This document shows, piece after piece, positions 21,407-33,200 of a stretch of 64,000 nucleotides of DNA. A program made the position numbers and the translations under genes. How positions within the stretch are numbered: position 1 is the first letter of the stretch; each line of letters starts with the position of its first letter. The stretch comes from Tribonema minus (Eukaryota; Sar; Xanthophyceae; Tribonematales; Tribonemataceae). Below the pieces are notes generated by a model that worked only from the letters and a program-made list of their open reading frames with translations, was not told the DNA's origin and searched no databases. Where the stretch lies: positions 310,001-374,000 of the forward strand of contig JAFCMP010000020.1 in the NCBI GenBank assembly GCA_017506865.1, in the 5' to 3' direction.

Positions 21407-24400
21407 ATGATGGCGCTGGCGCCAGCTGATGAAAACGCGGCTCTCGTGCTGCTCATGCTTAGTGACACAGAACTGTGTGATGGAGTGAAACACAATCTGG
21501 AGCGCCGCGGCACGCAACAGCAGTATATGCAGATCTACTCAGAGAAGCTGAGCAGGGTAGAGCTGCTGCGGAAAACAGTGTTGAGCGAGGCACAATGCTT
21601 TTTTGCAACAGTCGACCTTGTCCTGCAACTGTGGCGGAGCCAGAGTCCCACCAGCACCAGATCAGCACACCTCAGCGCCTTGATTGACACGTGCAAACGT
21701 GCCATCAAAGGGGTATTGGAGGAGACGTGCAGAGCAAGGCGGCTGTACATGCTTGCGCAGCAACAGAATGAGTTAATCACCAAAAACATGTTCGAGCACG
21801 CTATCACGGGTGCTGTTCGCAATTACGTAGAATACGTCTCCGCCTGGATTGCCATGCGAACGACAGAGGCAGACCTAGTGGCGCACTGCACTATGGGAGA
21901 GCAAGCAGCTCCTGCGCCAGGGGCTGCAGCAAAACTCGCTGCTGCAGAAGCCGCCACCGCCGCAACAACTGCCGCTGCAAAGGCTGAGGCGAAACGGCAA
22001 GCAACGGCTGCTGCGAGGCAGCGCAAGGTCGCCAAGCAAGCTGACAAGAGAGCGAGATTGGCGGCTCAAAAGACGACCAAACTGAAGTCACAGCACAAGG
22101 ATCAAGTGCACGCACCAGCAGATGCTGAACTTCAAGTTGAGGGGCCAAGGGGACGGGCACCAAGGGCCCTGGGGGGTCAGCCGCACCGCCTGGCAACCGC
22201 TGGGCGCAAAGCGGTGGTCATTGCGGGGCACAGGACAGCAGCAACAGCTGAAGCCGATGCACCGGCAGGAGCAGGCAAGCACGCCAGGAGGCAGGCCTCT
22301 GCAGCAGCAAAGCGTGCCAAGGGGGAGGTAGCAGCAGTGGCGGCAGCAACGCACAAGGGGGAGATGGCAGCCGCAACAAAGCAGGCGGAGGTGGAGGCAG
22401 CAGCAGCCAAGCAAGCAGGAGCGGCGGCAGCAGCGGCCAAGCAAGCAGGAGCGGCGGCTGCCGCCGCAGCGGCAGCAGCAGCAGCAGGAAAGCAAATGGA
22501 CCAGGAGCTAGCACAGCAAGCGAGGGAAGCAGAGGAGCTAGCAGCTGTAGATGAGCAAACAGAGGAGCAGGCAGTCGCAGCACAGCAAGGCGAAGCAGCG
22601 GCCACAGCGGCATCGAAGCGGAAACAAGACGAAGCAGCAGTCACTGTGGCGGCGGCAGCAGCAGCAGCGCAGGAGCAGGCAGCAGCCGCGGCAGCAGCAG
22701 CAAAACAAATGGAGCAGTTGGCAGCCAAGCGAGCGGAAGTGGTGGCGACAGCAGCCACTGCCGCAGCAGCAGCATCCGTGGCAGCAGCAGAACGCGCGGA
22801 GCAAGGGCAGGCGGGGGCAGCACAGCGAGCGAAGCAAGTTCAGGAGAAGGCGGCAGCGGCAGCCACTGTAGCAGCAGAGCACATAAAGCAAGATGCAGCA
22901 GCAGCAGCGGCGGCGGTTGCAGCGGCGGCGGCGGCGGCAGCAGCCAAGCAGCAGGACTCAGCAACTTCCGCAGCAGCGGCAGAGGTGGCAGGTCAGCAAG
23001 CAGAGGAGGATGCAGCAGCAGCAGAGCAGGCGGAGGACACAGCAGCGCAGCGAGTGAAGCAAGCAAAGGAGAAGACGGCGCTGATAGCAACGCAAGCTGA
23101 TGAGCGCACACCAGCAGCAGCAGCCAAGCGCGTAGAGGACCATGCGGCCACTACTGAGAAGCGGCGAAGGAGGGGCAGCGCTGAGGGTCCACGAAAGAAG
23201 CAGGCGGTGACAATGTCGGAGGCAGGGGCAGGCATCGCTGTGGAGGGGAATGGGGCTGCTGAAAGCGGTGGTATCACTTCAGACACTGTGGTAAAGGCTC
23301 TGGATGCGAGGACAGCAGGTGAGATGCCACCACGCAAGTGCTCACTGACAGTCGTGTAGTTGTGTGGATGCCGCACATGTGTATACATGCAATGAAGCTG
23401 CCTGTTTGTGGAGACCCACACAGCGTACGAAACAGATTGGGCATCGCCACATTGAGCCTGCTCACTTGAACTGTCAGCAATTCTGTGCCTGTGCATCATG
23501 ATGTTGCAGGGCGCTCATCTCGCCCAATTTGGTCGCCTGACTCGTGTCCTCAGTTGGAGGCAAACTCGCGGTCATTTCTGTCCGACGCTGGTGGTGAACC
23601 CCTGTTTCACGCCCTTTTTTATTACTGTAAAATGTTTTGCAAACAGCCCCTGACCACACACACTTTGGCAGTGCTCACACACATGAGACCTCAATGACAT
23701 GCTGCTAATGACGAATGATTTCATTGTTTGTGCAGGCGGAAGCGGCCTCCTAGTTGACGTCACGGGTCCCAGAGCTGCCAAAGCTGCTGCAGCTCAGCGC
23801 ATACATGAGACCATTGCGGGGGCCACCACCACACAGTCACAAACCCCCACACTCAAGGCCCCAGCCAAGGCACGCCAGCTGGTGACCAAGAGGGCGCATC
23901 ACCCCAAGGTATGCGCTGCTTCATTTTCTGCCGATTGTCATGGCCATGACAGTTGTGACTGTTGAGAAATTGGTGCGACAATTGTCATGTATGGTCCGAT
24001 GGTCGTTGAACCACTAGTCCAACATCAAATCCGCTTGTAGTTCATTACGTTTTGAATCACCTTTTGGGGGTGACAACTGGAATGTATCTGTAGATACAAT
24101 CATATTTTAAACTTAGAAAATCTTGTTGTGGCCATATTTGTATTGTTATTCTGACATTAGTTTGCAATAATCTGACTCATCAGATGTAATTGTGTTGTTG
24201 GTGCTATCTGGCACATTTCAGCCAACCCACGTTGTGCTTTTGTGTAAACAATCGTTCTGGAGAAGCGTACTTATCTTACTGTCGTGCTGCGCTTCATATG
24301 TACAAACTGCAGCTACTTCTCTTAAAATCAATTAGTATACCGGGCGCCACCTAACTTCAAGTTGTTTGGTGTTCTCACTTAGTTTTGTTGCATATTTCAC

Positions 24401-25560
24401 ACATATGAATGTATTGCGGTTTCGCGGATGCAGCACAGTGTGATCATTTACATGATACGCTGGTGCACCTGCCTGTTACATGTGTGAACCATGCATCTCT
24501 TTCAGGAGAATTGCTTGGCACACACCAGCACTATCAGCTTGCACAACTGTTACAGTTCAGAGCACTCCTCGGGATTATACACTACCTGCCAGTAAATTAA
24601 ATGTGGTATACATGTAGGAATACCTCTTGGCGTAGTTCTCAACTCTTTGAAACGCTCTGCCTCATTTTAAGTTGTAGCCAAGTACAAAGTGAACGCAGGA
24701 AGTTGACATGAGTGCACAGCTCATGCAGCGGACACGCCTTACTTGTACATAGTAGGTGCGGTGGTGTCAACAAAGCTGACTGTGCTCTCGCCATGAGTGA
24801 GCGGTCCTTGATTGGCGCTGCGAGCTGCTTGTGCCAGATTGCTGCAGAATGTGATGAAGCACCCCCTTTGCCTCCCGCCCATGAACCCAAATGGACACAC
24901 CTCCACCTCACCATTGTCACAATTGAAGTTGAACCCTAAAGCATACAATGATTTAACACCGTGACCTGTATTTCCATTGGCATTGAGCTCTAGGCTCACG
25001 CTGTACGCATTCTTACACTGTTGGCAAGCGCATGCTCTCTATTAGTGGCAATCGCTAAACATGCCTTTCGTTGTGAGAGTCCAAGTGACACTGTGCGCGT
25101 CTTTCTTTCGGCGCAGGGCAAGATCGACCCGGTCCATGGCAGGCTGCCTGCGCGACATACGCCTCGTGCTGCTGCGGCCCGTGCGAAGAAGGCAAGGATT
25201 CATGGGGTGAACGCGGCACTCAGTCTTGGTGCACAAAAGTTCACACTGGGGGAAGTGATCGAGGTTGATGGACAGGGATGGGGTATCGTGGGCGTCCGCT
25301 TTGAGGCAAAAATCGTGCACATTGACAACAAGCGCAAGGTACTGCTTGTGGTGTATCCCAGTCAGTTTGTCACCCCGGATCAGCGTCGATACTACAGTGA
25401 CAACATAAAGGAGTTTGTTGAGGTGTTCAGAGGTGACCTGCACCTCCATGAGAAGACAGGCATGGACACCTGGGACGCTATGGTCGAGCAGGTGTATGAC
25501 TTACCATTCGATTCCCCTATCATCGTGGAAGGCGGCGGGCTTGACCGAGTGTCAGAGTGA
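21407..25560 (+). CDS. Ala/Lys/Glu-rich coiled-coil protein with a conserved carboxy-terminal domain, 3 exons, about 842 aa
   Basis: Exons: 21407-23318 (donor AG|gtgaga), 23736-23908 (tgcag acceptor, gtatgc donor) and 25117-25560 (gcgcag acceptor). Both junctions keep phase. Residues 1-160 form a helical globular region (LLMLSDTELCDGVKHNLERR). Residues 165-610 are a long low-complexity helix of Ala with regular Lys, Gln and Glu (AAKQAGAAAAAA style), probably coiled coil. Basic patches include EKRRRRGSAEGPRKK, a plausible nuclear signal. Exon 3 is ordinary sequence: LGEVIEVDGQGWGIVGVRF, then VLLVVYPSQFVTPDQRRYYS. The latter has the look of a Tudor- or SH3-like barrel, but I cannot assign a family. 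If intron 1 is retained, the protein ends at 23359 with 650 residues. Confidence 0.7.
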
Positions 25561-26280
25561 CCAAGCGTATTCAAGTTGCCAGGAGATGGTTGAAGTTCTA
25601 CAACCATGCCTTGGCGGAGGAACATCAATCAAACAGTGTCTCTGGGCAATTAACTTCAACTGAAGCAGCCTGAGGGCTGACCAGAGCAACTTGTGTATAC
25701 ACAGCGAAAGGTAGCGCCAGAGTAGGCAGCAGTCACGGTGGCTTGTGTGGAGTGTTTCGTGGGCTTGTATCATATAGGCCTCATGTGCGCCTGGTCGTAA
25801 ATGTACAGCATGATGTGTAAAGTGTACTGACGATATGCATCTACAGGGCCCCCAAGAAAGCCTGCAGCGCTGATTTGCACGCAATTAATTGCAGTCGCTG
25901 CATGCACATGCGTGGACTGCCCCGAACATTCACTGGCAATGTGCATGATACAGTCACAGCTGTGCACAGTGTGCCATTGCATGCATGTACACCCTTGCTT
26001 TCAAGTTGCTTTATGACCGCGGCTGATGGTGCATTGCAGCATTGAGCACCCTGCTGCTGTCATAATCAGGACACATGTGCACGTTGTCGTCGCCTGTCGT
26101 CGCCTGTATTACAGCTTAGTATGAGCTTGTAACACCTGCAGGCATGGCCATGCGCCAACCCAATTGCATCTGATTCAATTGCACAAATTTGACTTTCCAT
26201 GTGTCCTGTGCAAGTGATCTTCGAAGCACGCGCACCCGATCACTTTTGAAGCAGTTTTGCAAGTACAGCGATGTTTTAAT
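25561..26280. other. Intergenic, no gene recognised
   Basis: This is AT-richer sequence downstream of the Ala-rich gene. There is no coding evidence on either strand. Confidence 0.5.
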
Positions 26281-26289
26281 GTGAGACAT

Positions 26290-26680
26290 TTTTTTGCAAA
26301 ATGATTGTCACAACATACATGTAGACTCTGCTAGCAACTGATTTGTGAGCTTGGCATCAACCGTGCATCTGGGGTTTTCACTTTGCGTTGCCAATTGTCA
26401 CAAGTTACATGTAGACTCTGGTATAGCATTCGATAAATGTTGCTTTGAAGCTTGAAATCAACCATATTTTAAACCGTGCATTGGGTTTTCGTGCCCTACG
26501 CAAGAAGAAAAACAGTACAGAGGACATTTTGCGATGGCGTTTGGCAGATCGCCAGTGCATTGAAACAGTTTCAAGTTGTCACACAAGAAACATGTAGGTA
26601 CACGCAGATTCCGTACAGCAGCATCAAGTTAGACCATCATCTGGGCTTTTTCGCGCCCTGAGCGAGAATTAATAAAAAGT
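26290..26680. repeat. Three diverged copies of a roughly 110-bp dispersed repeat
   Basis: Units at about 26306, 26395 and 26575 share the order ttgtcacaa..acatgtaga, gcatcaa and a gggtttt/gggctttttcgcgccct ending. The last copy ends in tgagcgagaattaataaaaa. The same unit recurs at 55390-55475 and 56013-56130, so it is dispersed. The sharp end at aataaaaagt suggests an element terminus. Confidence 0.7.
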
Positions 26681-27298
26681 TCAGGGCCCATCATGGTGAC
26701 CTTGGCCTGCATGAAAACTTTGAGATGGAGTCTGCGTGGAGCTGGGTGGCCCTTAGAAGGGTCTGTCTGTGGGGGGAGAGTCTTGCAGCTTTGTTTGGTA
26801 TCCCTGCTAGTGTGTGGGGGACAGTCGCTTGCGGATGCTTTGTTGGGGGTGATATGGGAGGCCCGGTGAACCACCGTCCCGCTCATCAAGGAGGCGATGT
26901 TTTGCTTAGTTATATAGCCTTTCTTTCTAGCATCAGCGCCTGGCGCCCAGTGACTCCCTCTGCTTATCTTTATGATATCGGGGTTCACGTAGATAGCCAC
27001 AATCTCCAGTTCAGGGCCCATTATGGTGACCTTGGCCTGCATGAAAACTTTGAGATGGAGTCTGCGTGGAGCTGGGTGGCCCTAAGACGGGTCTGTCTGT
27101 GGGGGGAGAGTCTTGTAGCTTTGTTTGGTATCCCTGCTAGTATGTGGGGGACAGTCGCTTGCGGGTGCTTTGTTGGGGGTGATGTGGGGGGCGGGGTGTG
27201 GCGTGCAAGCTTTGCATGCTACGTCCAAGAGTGAGAACAAGGCGACACACCTACAACATGGCATTTCCACAGCCACAAGTGGAATATAATAAAAGTAC
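26681..27298 (+). repeat. Left arm of the outer inverted repeat, built of 330-bp tandem units
   Basis: The unit starting tcagggcccatcatggtgac (26681) restarts at 27011, a period of 330 bp. The arm ends with ggaatataataaaagtaca near 27298. The same sequence in reverse complement is at 37192-37955. The plus frame is open through both units and encodes a 110-residue repeat (WSWVALRRVCLWGESLAALF). I do not recognise this protein. Confidence 0.88.
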
Positions 27299-27466
27299 AC
27301 GCTGGTAGCAATGTACTGCGTCACCCATCTGGGCGTTCTGCGAAGATCATCGCCCCTCAAGCTGTTACAGTTTTGGGTATGCACCTTGGTTAGCAAGGGT
27401 GCATACCACCAGGGAGTTCTGAGTACCAGGGGGTGCTTTATGATGTCACCACTTGGGGGTATTCTC

Positions 27467-27648
27467 CATATTTGGGCCAGCCTGGCCCAAATATCTCGTG
27501 GGCCAGGTAGGCCACGTCATCCGCTGAGAACTGCGCTGCTGCCGCACCCCGAAGAGACACTCATTGTGCCCCAGCAAAGCGCCCCTGGTGGCGTACGACA
27601 GCTACTACACTAGCTGTTGCACCAGCAGAGCGTTGGCGGATGGGGCGA
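27467..27648 (+). repeat. Left terminal inverted repeat of the MULE
   Basis: It pairs with 36420-36590. The first 27 bp form a near-perfect palindrome around ggccagcctggcc. The match continues through ctgagaactgcgctgctg and gtggcgtacgacagctacta to gcgttggcggatggggcga. Confidence 0.85.
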
Positions 27649-28707
27649 AGCCTACAGAGCACGTTGGAGTCATCAGGTGATGCCTGGCAGTCGCTGCAGC
27701 TCTCCAGTTGCGTATCCTTCCCGTGCATCATGGCATTGCCTTGCATGTCGGTCTGTATCGCCTGTGCGAGCCTGGAGCAAGTCTTGTTAATCACAGTTGC
27801 CTCAGACGCAAGTAAGATGCAGGGCGCCAGCTTTCGCTGGCAGCCGAGGAGTCGAGGGCAGCACGGGAGTTTCACAAACTTCAATCGTTGGTCTTTCGCG
27901 TTTCTACTGATGTTGTTTCTGCCTTTAGCGTGTCTTCTTGCTACATGACCATGAGGTTTTAACTTATATTAACACTCGTTTTTCTTACATCGTCGAAAAT
28001 GTATGGGCTTTGGGTGGCTTGGGGCCTCTAATTCCTTAATGGCGACTGCTGCAGGACGCTTCCATAAGCATCATGATGGCGCTTATCCTGCGTGTGATGT
28101 GATTCATTGAGCATCTTGTTGGCAGTTGAAGGTGAAGCACTCAGCATTGTATACTGGTGCAGAAACTAGTTCGGGCTTACTACCAAGAAACCGCCAAAAT
28201 ACTTTGCTACTGCCCCCCCTGCTAGTTTGATGTGCCTCAAGTATTTAGACGTTGAACAATTTCCTCGTGCCATGCAGTGTTAGATTACGACTGCCTGGAA
28301 AAATCAGTGGTGTCCTTTGCCCACGCCTGAACGCATGGCGCCTTCATGTCTGAAGCCATCTGAATACCAACCCCTGACAGCGCCGGTGCCTCTATGCACG
28401 CATGCATGCGGCGATGCACCTGCCAACGACGCACTGCAGCCGCATTTTCAGCGCGCTGTGCGAGAGGGACGACAGGGACGTGCGCGACAACAGCAGCAGC
28501 TCAGCCGTGCTCTCAACGCTTAATGTGGCGGCGCTTTCAGGCGCGCATGAGTCGGCAGCAGCGACACCACGTTCATGGTCTCAGCGCCAGCAGTGGCGGC
28601 GGTGCGCGCACGCGATGGGAGTGTGCATAACAGCCGTTGCGGTTCAGCCGCGTGCACAGCATAACGCCTTTTATGGCACTTGTATCGCATGGCGGTACCG
28701 GCGATAC

Positions 28708-29004
28708 GTGCTTAGAAGGCAGCGGCGCCAGTGCAGCAAGCGCGGTGCGTCGCTCCAGCTCCTCCACGCACTCGCCGAGCAGCGCCATGCCTGAAAGGCG
28801 TCGGCGTCGGCGGCGTGCGGCGCGCTGCCGCCGCCGCCGCGCGCGAGCGCGTGCCAACGCCGCAGCATGCGCCACAGCTGCGGCGTGGCGTCGAGGCCCG
28901 GCGGGCGCAGTGCCGTGCAGCGCGGCGACCTTGCGCGCGATGGCGGCGCTCGTGCGCGGCTCGCGCATCTGCGCCGGCGTCAGCGTCTGCGCCTCCAGGA
29001 ACTC
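28708..29004 (-). pseudogene. Choline/ethanolamine kinase exon fragment, frameshifted
   Basis: Minus-strand reading after a cgccag acceptor gives EFLEAQTLTPAQMREP, then IARKVAALHGTAPAG, which matches the kinase pattern EFxxGxxLxPxxMxxPxxxxxIARxLAxLH. The next expected block (LDATPQLWRMLRRWHALAR) is in the +1 frame after an extra G near 28895. A later block (LLGECVEELERRTALAAL) returns to the first frame. The exon would end at a gta donor at 28708. The catalytic HND exon and the 5' exons are absent nearby. It lies inside the MULE terminal repeats, so capture by the transposon is the likely origin. Confidence 0.68.
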
Positions 29005-30297
29005 CTGGCGTCGAGCAGGCGGGCCGGGGGGGCGGGTGCTCTCGACGGCAGCAGAAGAGGCGGGGGCGCATACGCCTGAGGAGCAGCAGCGCCTGGCACG
29101 GCACAAGGTGCTGCTCACTTGATGTAATCAAGCGCGGACGGGCGTGGCAATGGCACGCAGCCGCCAGACACTTCAGCAGCAGGTGTTCCAAAGCTGCGCA
29201 ACACTAGCGCAGCTGTTGTGACTCCCACCAGCGATCTGGCTGTGTGCAGCACATAGCAATGTGCATGAGGGGCATGCTGCAGCAGGTTTTGTCCGACAGG
29301 TGCATCATGAGCAGCTTGGCTCATGATGCACCCTCAGCTGCGTCAGTTGCAGATGGAAGCGCGTAGCATGCTGGACGCTTTCAACAATTGTGAGCATGCC
29401 TTGGTAAATGGTGGCACGTCAGCTGTGGCTGTGGCGACGTTTAATAAATGTTCGAGGCTTTACTACCAACACCTACGCTATACTATGAAGTATAGTTGTC
29501 CAACATGTTTCGTCATCCACGTATGACTCTGTCTTGTAGGCTCTTTTGACTGTTGACGCTTGATGCATGATCATGATGCTTACACATGAGGTTTCTTGTG
29601 CATGATCATACCTTCCCTGTTGATGCTTGATGCATCATGCTTACACATTAGATTTCTTGTGCATGCTGCACACCTTCCTGTTGGTTGCTTCATTTGAAAC
29701 TCGAAAGGTTGGCGATATATATATGTATCACGCAAACATTATGAACTTGCGTGTTTCGCTTTGCAATGTACATGAATCAATGCAAATGGCCAACTCGGGT
29801 GCTGGTACACGGGTGTGTGTGCTCCCATCGCACATTGGACAAGCATCAAATTGAATGATCGCACATTGCTGCCCGTTTGATTGTGGCTGCTGGATTATTG
29901 AGCATACATGTGGTCTTGTTGCGCCAGCATCCATCCACACAACCTTACCCTAAATCTTGACACAATCATCACCTGTGCTTTGGCGTGCAATGTCCCAAAC
30001 AGCTGACGTGAACCACTTCATGCTACATGCATGTATACGAATGCCTCAGAGGGTCTCCAATGAGAGTGTAAATTGTGTGCACGCACACATTTGCAGAGCG
30101 AGCTCATATTCCTATCACATGCATCACATGCACACCCATGCATCTGATGGAAGCCGAGCGCAGCATTGACAAAGCTGTCTGCAAGACAGTTCAGATCATG
30201 CATGATCATCTTAAGGGCAAAAACACAATCTTGCAAGAAAGATGAATGCATCAGAGATGGAATGCCAATGCAAGGAATATATTGCACATGCAAGCGT
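29005..30297. other. Non-coding MULE interior, 3' of the transposase
   Basis: There is no gene. A direct duplication at 29545-29670 (gatgcttgatgcatcatgct and atttcttgtgcatg words) and AT-rich sequence lead to the transposase stop codon. Confidence 0.5.
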
Positions 30298-33200
30298 TTA
30301 GGTTTTCTTCTTCTTACTGGGGCCAGCTGTGCTGCTCCGTGCCCGTTTCCCCAATACTTTCTGTGTACGCCTCTGCCTGATGAGTGGGTCATGGACATTG
30401 CCTGCTACTCTATCACGTGCTACTTGGCTAAGGTACTTCATCAGTTCCACCGCCTCCTGAGGTGGCAATGACTTAACATCCGCAATGAGATTCTTGGCAA
30501 GTCCCCAGATTTGGGCATGCGCTATGTCAACGCTCAGCTGCTGAGGCTCATCCACCCCCATTGCATCCCAGTCATCGCATGCTGCAGCCCCCACACCAGA
30601 TGCGGCAGCTGCAAATTGCCTTGCAGCAAGCGCCACCACTTTTGCTAGTACTATCTCTGTACCTTCACCAGTGAGAATGCAGGCTGCCGCCTTCACACGG
30701 GAGGGGTGGAGCCACCTCGAGTGCGTGTTGCGGAAGATACACTCTGCAGCTGAGCGCTGCACGCGTGAGCATTGTGCGACAGTCGCCGTGGTCAGCACTG
30801 GGCTTGCCGCAGTCGCTGATGCTGCCGCCGCCGCCGTCGCTGGTGCTGTCGGCGGCGCCGCTGTCGCCGGCGCTGCGTCCATGCTGTGCACAAGCGGCGC
30901 TGCTGCCGCTGCTGCCGCTGCCGCTGTCGCCGGCGCTGCCGCCGCTGCTGTCGCCGGCGCTGCGTCCAAGCTGCGCACAAGCGGCGCTGCTGCCGCTGCC
31001 GCTGTCGCCGGCGCTGCCGCCGCTGCTGCTGCCGCCGCTGTCGCCGGCGCTGCGTCCAAGCTGCGCACAAGCGGCGCTGCTGCCGCTGCTGCCGCTGCCG
31101 CTGTCGCCGGCGCTGCCGCCGCTGCTGCCGCCGCCGCTGTCGCCGGCACTGCGTACATGCTGCGCACAAGCGGCGCTGCCGCCGCTACTGCCAGCGCTGC
31201 TGTCGCCGGCGCCGCGTCCATGGTGCGCCCAATGGCAGGCGGCGCCGTAGCAGCTCGCACCACTGATGCCGCCAGCGCCGGCGTCGAAGTCCGTCGCGAG
31301 CACACAGTCAAGATGTTTGTGCTGGGGCTTGCTTTGCGTGCACTGCTGAGCACCAGCTTTGCGTCCGCCGCCATGAGCCCTTGAAGCCTGCGCCCATCAA
31401 TTGCGGTGACAGAGTCACCTACATGAATGCGCCGGCTCTCCTCCGCTGGCAGCAGAGCCCCTGTTGATTTGTTGCGAGTGAAGCTGAGCACTGTGACCGT
31501 GTTGTCCGTGAAGCCGAGCTCAACTCCAAGACTCTCTCCCACCATCATGCGCAGTGATACATCATGCGTAGTGTACGCTTGAAGTTGAGTAGCACCGCCT
31601 GTGGCTGCCGCTGCGCTGGATGCTGCTGTTCTGCTGCCGCTGCTGCTGCTGCTGCTGCGCTGCCGCTCCTCCGCGCCGCTGCTGCATTGCTCATCTTCCT
31701 CGCCGCCGCTGCTGCCATCGTCCGCGCCGCCGCTGCGCTGCCCCTCCTCCTCACCACTTCCGTTGCCCCCTTCACCAGGCAAAACTGTCACTCGCGGCAA
31801 GCACGCGAGGACATGGCGGCACAGCATGCCTGTCCGCATAGTCTCCAGGCAAGTGCACAGCGCAGCTCCTGAGGCAGTTATCACCACAGAATGGCACGAG
31901 CGGCCAAGAGTGGAAGCTACAGAAAACCATTCCTGTGCGCCAAACGCTGTGTAGTTGTCTGCGATGTCTTGCAGCATGCTGATGCTTGCTCTGTGATGAT
32001 CATTCTCGTCCAGTGCTGCATCGGGCTCAGCCTCCACGGCCCACTCTGCAAGCAAAGAGCACATGCCATCATGCTTAGTCAGTGTGAAGTGGAACACAGT
32101 AACCCGTTGTGCTTGCTCCACTTTCACCACTTGGTGCGCGATAGTCGTCACTTAGTGTCTATTGAGCAGCAAGGATGCTGCTGTTGCCTGCCAGTAACAA
32201 TAGTTTTGAACGACAGTGTCAGAAGTACGGCCAATGTAAATGTGATGATATCAGAGATGACCACACATGTAACACATGCCTAAACTAGTTGCTAAGCTGG
32301 TCGCTGACACCAACAAATTTTGTGTTGTGCAGCCTTTCGTTTGACCACACACAAAAAGCATAGCAATCTAATTGAGCACTGATGTGGTGATGATCACTGG
32401 GGTCGATATATGCGCTCAAGCCGCTCTGGACACGCTGCTCCTTGTATGCAATGAGGTTGCAAGACTGCCACTATTGAAGTGAAAAACTTTCTAGCTAGCC
32501 TAATGACCCGAACCGTTGATGTTGAAGTTAGGAGTTCATGTTACCTACTTGAACAGAAACTCAATTGGAACTTTTTGAAGCAAAAACAAGCTGCTGAACA
32601 TCAATTCTTGGTAATTGTACAACTCCTGTTTGCATGTACCTGAGGTGTCGCAGTGATCCTGCCTCGCCAGCTCAACATGATAGCGCGCAGCAGCTCCAAC
32701 TTCCTGAACGAGACACGTGAAGCAGTGCAGCGTCCCGTCCTGCTGAGCGACGTCCAGAAGCGGCTGATAGATGTTGCGAAGCGCTGCATCCACGCCTTTG
32801 AGCGCTACGCCATATGCCCGATTTGTGGCCTTGTTGTAGAGCTGGTCTTCGGCGCTGTATCTGCTGGTGATGCGGTCAATGGTGGTCTTAAGGACGCAGA
32901 GGGTGCTGAGCTTGTGAAGCTCAGATTTGATCTTGGCGAAATATCCCTCACACCGCTGGGTAGAGTTGATCCCCAAGGTGAGGACGCCGATGCGGAAGTA
33001 GAATGCCCACCGCTGCCGTATGGGGTAGATGGTCGTGTTCAGGTACTTGACAACATCGGCATCGGCTTTGCCAGCACTCGCAAGTGCACGGTGAAGTGCG
33101 GTCCAGGCGCGCTCAAAGCAAACCTCCGTGGGTGCCCTGGATGATCGATGCAGACACTTCTTGAAGACCTGCCAATGGCATCGAGGTGTAAGTGAACTTC

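Noticed and set aside
22177-23111. Minus-strand Cys/Leu/Ala-rich frames
   Set aside because: They are the antisense of the Ala-rich gene exon 1; no family features.
28394-28794. Plus-strand frame with FSALCERDDRDVRDNSSSSA, resembling an armadillo repeat
   Set aside because: Only one short stretch is present, with no exon borders. It lies inside the MULE next to the kinase fragment, and evidence is too weak to call a gene.
30671-31384. Plus-strand Ala-rich frame of 237 codons
   Set aside because: It is the shadow of the transposase's Ala-rich repeat on the minus strand.
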